NCBI RefSeq assembly: GCF_014650175.1
Contig: NZ_BMUL01000001.1
Coordinates: 62,001 to 126,000 of the forward strand
Reading direction: 5' to 3'
Length of the DNA: 64,000 nucleotides
Source: Streptomyces termitum
Lineage (GTDB): Bacteria; Actinomycetota; Actinomycetes; Streptomycetales; Streptomycetaceae
Shown: positions 58,519 to 64,000 of the stretch, piece after piece
Layout of the letters: the number at the start of each line of letters is the position of its first letter
Position numbering within the stretch: the first letter of the stretch is position 1
The notes under the pieces: model-generated
Databases searched by the model: none
Told to the model about the DNA's origin: nothing
Seen by the model: only the letters and a program-made list of their open reading frames with translations
Position numbers and translations under genes: made by a program

Positions 58519-58942
58519 GCCGCGCCGGGCCCCGCCCGGCATTACCCGCTGGTACTGAATTGCCCCTTCCGCGAGAAGAAGCGGAGGGGGCAATTCTGTA
58601 TGGTTGAGCGCGGTAGAGTTGGGGAAGCCCCCTCCGCCGCTCTTGCCGGAGGCATAAGGGAAAGCGTCCGTTCCTGTCGAGAACGAGACAACCAGCGGCC
58701 GAAAAGCGCGCGCGATCTGCACCACATGTTCGTTTCGCCCGGCCCGACTTGCCCCGCATTTCAAGGTTTTATCCCCGATTCCCCTTTCCGTACCGCACGG
58801 ATTTCTCCGCGGATTGCCCTGTTGCAGAGGGCAGTTGGACAGATACATTCAGCCGCGGTCGACGCGTTCCGGCGCAGGTTCTGACCCGGGTCCGTGAAGT
58901 GCGGATCCGCTCAAGGGCCAGTAAGTAATAGGGGAGTTAGGC
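58519..58942. other. Spacer upstream of cold-shock gene
   Basis: About 420 bp with the cysO terminator at its start. The remainder (58600-58940) is richer in A/T than coding DNA and has no convincing gene. The last 80 nt, with AGTAAGTAATAGGGGAGTTA before the start, is probably the structured 5' leader common to cold-shock mRNAs. Confidence 0.5.
58558..58595 (+). terminator. Terminator of thrC-cysO operon
   Basis: AATTGCCCCTTCCGC pairs with GCGGAGGGGGCAATT (15 bp with one G-U) across the loop GAGAAGAA, 39 nt after the cysO stop codon. Confidence 0.8.
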
Positions 58943-59146
58943 ATGGCTCAGGGCACCGTCAAGTGGTTCAACGCGGAGAAGGGCTACGGCTTCATCGCGG
59001 TCGACGGTGGCGCGGATGTTTTCGTCCACTACAGCGCCATTCAGATGGATGGGTACCGCGCCCTCGAAGAGGGCCAGCGAGTCGAGTTCGAGATCTCGCA
59101 GGGTCAGAAGGGTCCGCAGGCGGACATGGTCAAGGTGACCGTCTGA
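58943..59146 (+). CDS. Cold-shock domain protein
   Basis: A 67-residue single OB-fold RNA chaperone. Starts [20 protein letters not shown], with RNP1 KGYGFI and RNP2 VFVHYSA; ends [12 protein letters not shown]. Paralogues in Streptomyces (Scof/CspA types) are abundant, so a precise name is not given. Promiscuous RNA and ssDNA binding is expected. The RBS is AGGGGAG 7 nt before ATG 58943. Followed by a strong terminator. Confidence 0.95.
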   Translation: MAQGTVKWFNAEKGYGFIAVDGGADVFVHYSAIQMDGYRALEEGQRVEFEISQGQKGPQADMVKVTV

Positions 59147-59181
59147 GCGCGACGCGATCGGCCACCGACGCCAACGCCGTC

Positions 59182-59215
59182 GAGGGGCCCGCATCCTCAG
59201 GGATGCGGGCCCCTC
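59182..59215 (+). terminator. Terminator of cold-shock gene
   Basis: GAGGGGCCCGCATCC pairs perfectly with GGATGCGGGCCCCTC (15 bp, loop TCAG), 36 nt after the stop codon. Confidence 0.85.
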
Positions 59216-59229
59216 ACGCGTTCCCGTGA

Positions 59230-61101
<1,872 letters not shown>

Positions 61102-61140
61102 TCCTCCGGGATCGGTGGTTCATCGCTGAACGCGAACACG

Positions 61141-61179
61141 CCGAGGGCGGCACTCCCCAACCGGGGGTGCCGCCCTCGG
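61141..61179 (+). terminator. Terminator of groEL
   Basis: CCGAGGGCGGCACTCCC pairs with GGGGGTGCCGCCCTCGG (one G-U), a stem of about 17 bp located 40 nt after the groEL stop codon. Confidence 0.85.
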
Positions 61180-61209
61180 CGCTTTCCCGTTCCCCGTCCG
61201 GCCGGGCGC

Positions 61210-61542
61210 TCAGACCACGGGCCGGGCGAGGGCCTCGGCGAAGGGTTCGCCGGTGCGCCGGGCCAGGGCCGTGCGGGCCTTCACCTCGGAGAGGGTGCGG
61301 GGCCGGTAGCCGGAGCCGTCGCCGCAGCACCCCCGCTTGTGGAAGCGCAGCCCGGCGTGGAGCACCACGGACAGCACCCGCCAGCCCTCGGCGTCGCGCC
61401 GCTTCGGCGGCTGGAAGGCGGACCCGACGTGGATCATCGCCTCCCCGCACCGCGGACAGTTCCGCACACCGTCGCCGTATCCCTGCTTGTACGCCCCCCG
61501 GCACGGCAGGCAGACGTAGGAGGTCCTGGAGTGTCCGAACAT
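61210..61542 (-). CDS. Small zinc-ribbon-like protein
   Basis: A 110-residue protein with two CxxC knuckles at the N-terminus (YVCLPCRGAYKQ; NCPRCGEAMIHVGSAFQ), probably one zinc ribbon. A third Cys pair (RGCCGDGSG) and a helical C-terminus (TLSEVKARTALARRTGEPFA) follow. No specific function known. ATG 61542 is preceded by TAGGGT and six G, which may act both as a -10 and as a ribosome-binding site. Convergent with groEL. Confidence 0.7.
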   Translation of the reverse strand: MFGHSRTSYVCLPCRGAYKQGYGDGVRNCPRCGEAMIHVGSAFQPPKRRDAEGWRVLSVVLHAGLRFHKRGCCGDGSGYRPRTLSEVKARTALARRTGEPFAEALARPVV

Positions 61543-61595
61543 CCCCCCACCCTAGGGACGGTCCCCGCCCCCGTCCCACCGGTTTACGGCCGCCC

Positions 61596-61985
61596 TCAGA
61601 GGAGCGCCCACGCGAACACCGCCGTGACCGCGAGGGGCGTGACGACCGTCCACACCGCCCCCGGGCGGCTGCCGGGCTGGACGAAGGCGGCGGTCAGGAA
61701 CAGCAGGGCCGCGGGGAGGAACAGGAACATGAGGATCTGGAAGGCGACCACTCCCCAGATCAGCAGGGCGGTGCCGATGACGAGGCAGAGCCGGGCGCAC
61801 CCCCGCGCGTGCCAGAGCAGTAGCAGGGGAGTGGCGGCGGGGACCCCGGTGAGCAGGAAGAACCCGCCGAAGAGCGGACCTGTCAGCATCCCGAGGAGCG
61901 TTGCCCCTCCGGCCGCCGCCACCGCGCCCATGAGCCAGGCCCGCTGTCGCGCGGGCGCGCCCTGGGATTCCTCCGCACCGGCCAT
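61596..61985 (-). CDS. Small integral membrane protein
   Basis: A 129-residue protein with about four membrane helices (AWLMGAVAAAGGATLLGML; GGFFLLTGVPAATPLLLLW; LCLVIGTALLIWGVVAFQIL; AVWTVVTPLAVTAVFAWALL). No family recognised. ATG 61985 has GGGGGG upstream. A palindrome lies 24-37 nt upstream of its start, likely controlling it. Confidence 0.65.
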   Translation of the reverse strand: MAGAEESQGAPARQRAWLMGAVAAAGGATLLGMLTGPLFGGFFLLTGVPAATPLLLLWHARGCARLCLVIGTALLIWGVVAFQILMFLFLPAALLFLTAAFVQPGSRPGAVWTVVTPLAVTAVFAWALL

Positions 61986-62008
61986 GCCGACCCCCCGGAT
62001 CTTCGCGT

Positions 62009-62022
62009 TTGAACGCGTTCAA
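62009..62022. promoter_or_regulatory. Palindrome TTGAACGCGTTCAA
   Basis: A perfect 14-bp palindrome between the membrane protein gene and the methyltransferase, resembling operators of TetR-family repressors. It is 24 nt upstream of the membrane-protein start codon. No regulator gene adjoins it. Inference from symmetry. Confidence 0.5.
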
Positions 62023-62040
62023 GAGGGAGTGTACGCCGGT

Positions 62041-62829
62041 TCACGGCTTGCGGAAGAGGGCGGTCCAGAGGAAGGGCTTGCCGAAGTGGGCGGAGGTTTC
62101 GGGTTCGTCGTGCATGCGGCGGATCTCCAGGGGGGTCAGGTCGCCGAAGACGGTGCGCAGGGCGGTGTCCGTGTAGGCGAGGCCGCCTTCCAGGCCGCCC
62201 AGCCGGTAGAAGTCGGCGTCGGGCCGTTCGGAGCCCATGCCGCCCTCTCCGGCGGCGAAGGCGGTCAGGGTGAAGTGGCCGCCGGGGGCGAGGACGCGGT
62301 CGAGGAGGGCGAGGTAGCCGACGCGCCGGTGGGGCGGCAGGTGGTGGAAGCAGCCGGAGTCGTGGACGAGGTCGTACGGCCCCTCCAGGGTGCCTTCCGC
62401 GAAGGCGTCGCCGCGCAGGAAGCGCACGCCCTCGGCGCCGGTCTCCCGGGCCCGTTCCTGGGCCCAGCGGACGGCGGTGGCGGAGAGGTCGACGCCGTCC
62501 GCCTGGTAGCCGAGGGAGGCGAGGTGCAGGGTGTTGCGGCCGGGCCCGCAGCCGAGGTCGAGGGCCCGCCCGGTGCGCGGCACGAGGCCCCGTTCGACGT
62601 ACGAGACGAGGCTTTCGTCGGGCTTCGCCACGAAGAACGGTACGGCCCGTTCCCGGTCGGCGTAGAACGTGTCCCACCAGTCGGCCCCGCCGCCGGACCA
62701 CCGGTCGGCGCCGGGCGCGAACAGTCCGTCCAGCATCGCCATGACGTCCTCGACCGTCCGCACGGTCCGCCCCTCGGCGCCCGCCGTCCCCACGGCTTCC
62801 ACCACGGTTTCCGCCACCGTTTCCGTCAC
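62041..62829 (-). CDS. Class I SAM-dependent methyltransferase
   Basis: A 262-residue methyltransferase. SAM motif I is ALDLGCGPGRNTLHLASLGY near residues 90-109, motif II acidic residue VDLSATAVRWAQERA, and post-motif YDLVHDSGCFHHLPPHRRVG with LDRVLAPGGHFTLTAF. The C-terminal region ends FGKPFLWTALFRKP. The substrate is unknown. GTG 62829 has GAGGGGAGAA upstream. A -10-like TAAAAT is at 62857-62862 on the minus strand. Confidence 0.8.
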   Translation of the reverse strand: MTETVAETVVEAVGTAGAEGRTVRTVEDVMAMLDGLFAPGADRWSGGGADWWDTFYADRERAVPFFVAKPDESLVSYVERGLVPRTGRALDLGCGPGRNTLHLASLGYQADGVDLSATAVRWAQERARETGAEGVRFLRGDAFAEGTLEGPYDLVHDSGCFHHLPPHRRVGYLALLDRVLAPGGHFTLTAFAAGEGGMGSERPDADFYRLGGLEGGLAYTDTALRTVFGDLTPLEIRRMHDEPETSAHFGKPFLWTALFRKP

Positions 62830-62862
62830 GCGGTTCTCCCCTCGAAGTGTGTCCCCATTTTA

Positions 62863-63505
62863 TCTCTGTGACCATCAAATACCCAGGTCAGAGCGGGTGT
62901 TGAGGGGTGAGGGGGAGGGGTTGTACGGGGAGCGGCGGGGCCCCTGGAGGGGGTCTGGTGGGCCCGGCCCCGGCGGGCCGGGAGACGGCTCCCAGGGCCC
63001 CTTCCCGGCCCGGGAAGGGCCCTCGGGGCTCCGGGCCCGGGTGGGTTTCCCGGGCCCGTCCGGAGGCGTCACGGGCGCCCGGCGGCCGGTCCCACGGCGG
63101 CCCCGCACCCGGCCGTCCGAGGCGCGGAACCAGGGCGCGGAACCGGGACGCGAGACCGAGGCGCGAGGCCGGAACGCGGAACAGAGGCGCGGAACAGAGG
63201 CGCGGAACCGCGACGCGGCCGTGCGGAACTTACTTCTGCCGGTACGACTTCCTGGTGGCGGCCCCGTGCCGGTGGTGGACTGGTGGCGAATCCCGGCCCA
63301 CGGACCACCGCGTCGCGGGTTTCCCGCGCGCACGCGCTCCTCGTACCGCCCCCGGCTCGTCGTCGGCGAGCCGTCGGCGTCCGGGGGCGTTCCTCCGGTC
63401 CGGGGCCGGCCCGCACCGCGACCGCCGTCGGTTCGGCGGCGCGGGCCGGTTCCGGGTGGCGACCGCCCACCCCTCTTCCTTCCGGTCCAGGACACAGGAG
63501 TCCCA
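62863..63505. repeat. Long repetitive spacer upstream of PI-PLC gene
   Basis: About 640 bp with no convincing gene. A strong near-perfect hairpin is at 62994-63023 (AGGGCCCCTTCCCG against CGGGAAGGGCCCT). From about 63117 to 63225 a unit of roughly 13 nt, GAGGCGCGGAACA/C, repeats about eight times with drift. AGGAG at 63497-63501 is the ribosome-binding site of the next gene. Confidence 0.55.
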
Positions 63506-64000
63506 TGTCCCCCACCTCTCTGTACGGTCCCCGGGTCAGACCCCGGGGCCCGCTCCGCCCGCTGGCCCGCCTGCTGACGGCCTGTGCCGCCGCGGGGTCC
63601 CTGCTCTTCGCCGCGGCTCCCGCGCAGGCGGCGGGTTCGACCAGCTCCGACGCCTTCTACAACATGGGGTCGACGTCCCGCGCGGACTGGATGAGGAGCC
63701 TCGCCGGCACCACCTCCCTGGCGTCGGTCTCCATGCCCGGCACCCATGACACGCTGGCCATCCACGGCGGCCAGTTCGTGGAGACGCAGGCCGACCACGG
63801 CGACAGCGCCCAGACCCTGTCGGTCCAGCTCGACCGGGGCATCCGTGCCATCGACATCCGGGTGCGCGTCACCGAGAACCAGTACTTCACCGTCCACCAC
63901 GCCGCGTACTACCAGCAGGCCAACTTCGACGACGTCCTGAGCAAGGCGAAGGCGTTCCTCACCGCGCACAAGGACGAGACCATCGTCATGCGCCTGAAGG
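63506..64000 (+). CDS. Secreted phosphatidylinositol-specific phospholipase C, 5' part
   Basis: The 5' 165 codons of a gene that continues past the window end. MSPTSLYGPRVRPRGPLRPL begins a secretion signal with the hydrophobic stretch LLTACAAAGSLLFAAAP and a cleavage site near AQA-AG at residue 43. The PI-PLC X domain follows: SVSMPGTHDTLAIHGGQFVE (first catalytic His), LDRGIRAIDIRVRVTENQYF, TVHHAAYYQQ (second His), and FLTAHKDETIVMRLK. It cleaves phosphatidylinositol or similar glycolipids outside the cell. ATG 63506 has AGGAG upstream. Confidence 0.85.

Overview
The window is chromosomal DNA of a Streptomyces species or a close relative. It is very GC-rich with strong third-position GC bias. 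It carries mycothiol biosynthesis (mshA), PhoR-PhoP with GTTCACC-type PHO boxes, CarD, MsiK, DasR-type dre sites, a BldD-type box before a diguanylate cyclase, and groEL with CIRCE elements. Gene order follows, from memory, the S. coelicolor core segment around SCO4203-SCO4297, broken by accessory genes.

Layout. (1) 1-9.8 kb: end of a methyltransferase gene, mshA, a YbjN-like gene, an MFS exporter, phosphoglycerate mutase, small envelope genes, then mtpA-phoU divergent from phoR-phoP. (2) 9.8-20.1 kb: a lipoprotein, carD, ispD-ispF, cysS, rlmB, a DoxX-like membrane protein, a sugar nucleotidyltransferase and msiK. (3) 20.3-23.65 kb: a tRNA-Thr(UGU) gene whose 3' part and terminator are repeated 3.2 kb away. 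Between the copies lie an integrase C-terminal remnant, a truncated regulator-like gene, a frameshifted PP2C phosphatase and an intact ParA-type ATPase with a palindrome-covered promoter. This is a small, partly decayed integrated element. (4) 23.66-36.7 kb: accessory genes, including a Nudix hydrolase, an Mrr-nuclease/TerD fusion, an FAD oxidoreductase, an APH(6)-like kinase, a pentapeptide protein, an AfsR-like SARP regulator and an FAD monooxygenase. (5) 36.8-39.5 kb: a SenS-SenR-like two-component pair divergent from an HbpS-like secreted haem-binding protein. (6) 39.6-51.6 kb: a short M1 peptidase, TerD, ArfB, CdgB, a PfkB kinase, nagA-nagK and a sugar-binding lipoprotein. (7) 51.6-56.6 kb: otsB and otsA flanking a MerR/VOC pair, then glucosyl-3-phosphoglycerate synthase. 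(8) 56.7-64 kb: a SAM-I riboswitch before thrC-cysO, a cold-shock gene, groEL, small genes, a methyltransferase and the start of a secreted PI-PLC-like gene.

How the genes fit together. Several genes share global regulation that can be read from sites: PhoP at phoU/phoR and possibly msiK, DasR at nagKA and msiK, and BldD at cdgB. Amino-sugar uptake and catabolism (msiK, the sugar-binding lipoprotein, nagK, nagA) is therefore probably coordinated. Trehalose and glucosylglycerate genes (otsA, otsB, gpgS) form an osmolyte/storage-sugar cluster. Many genes have a TANNNT -10 hexamer 6-7 nt before the start codon, so leaderless mRNAs are expected to be frequent.
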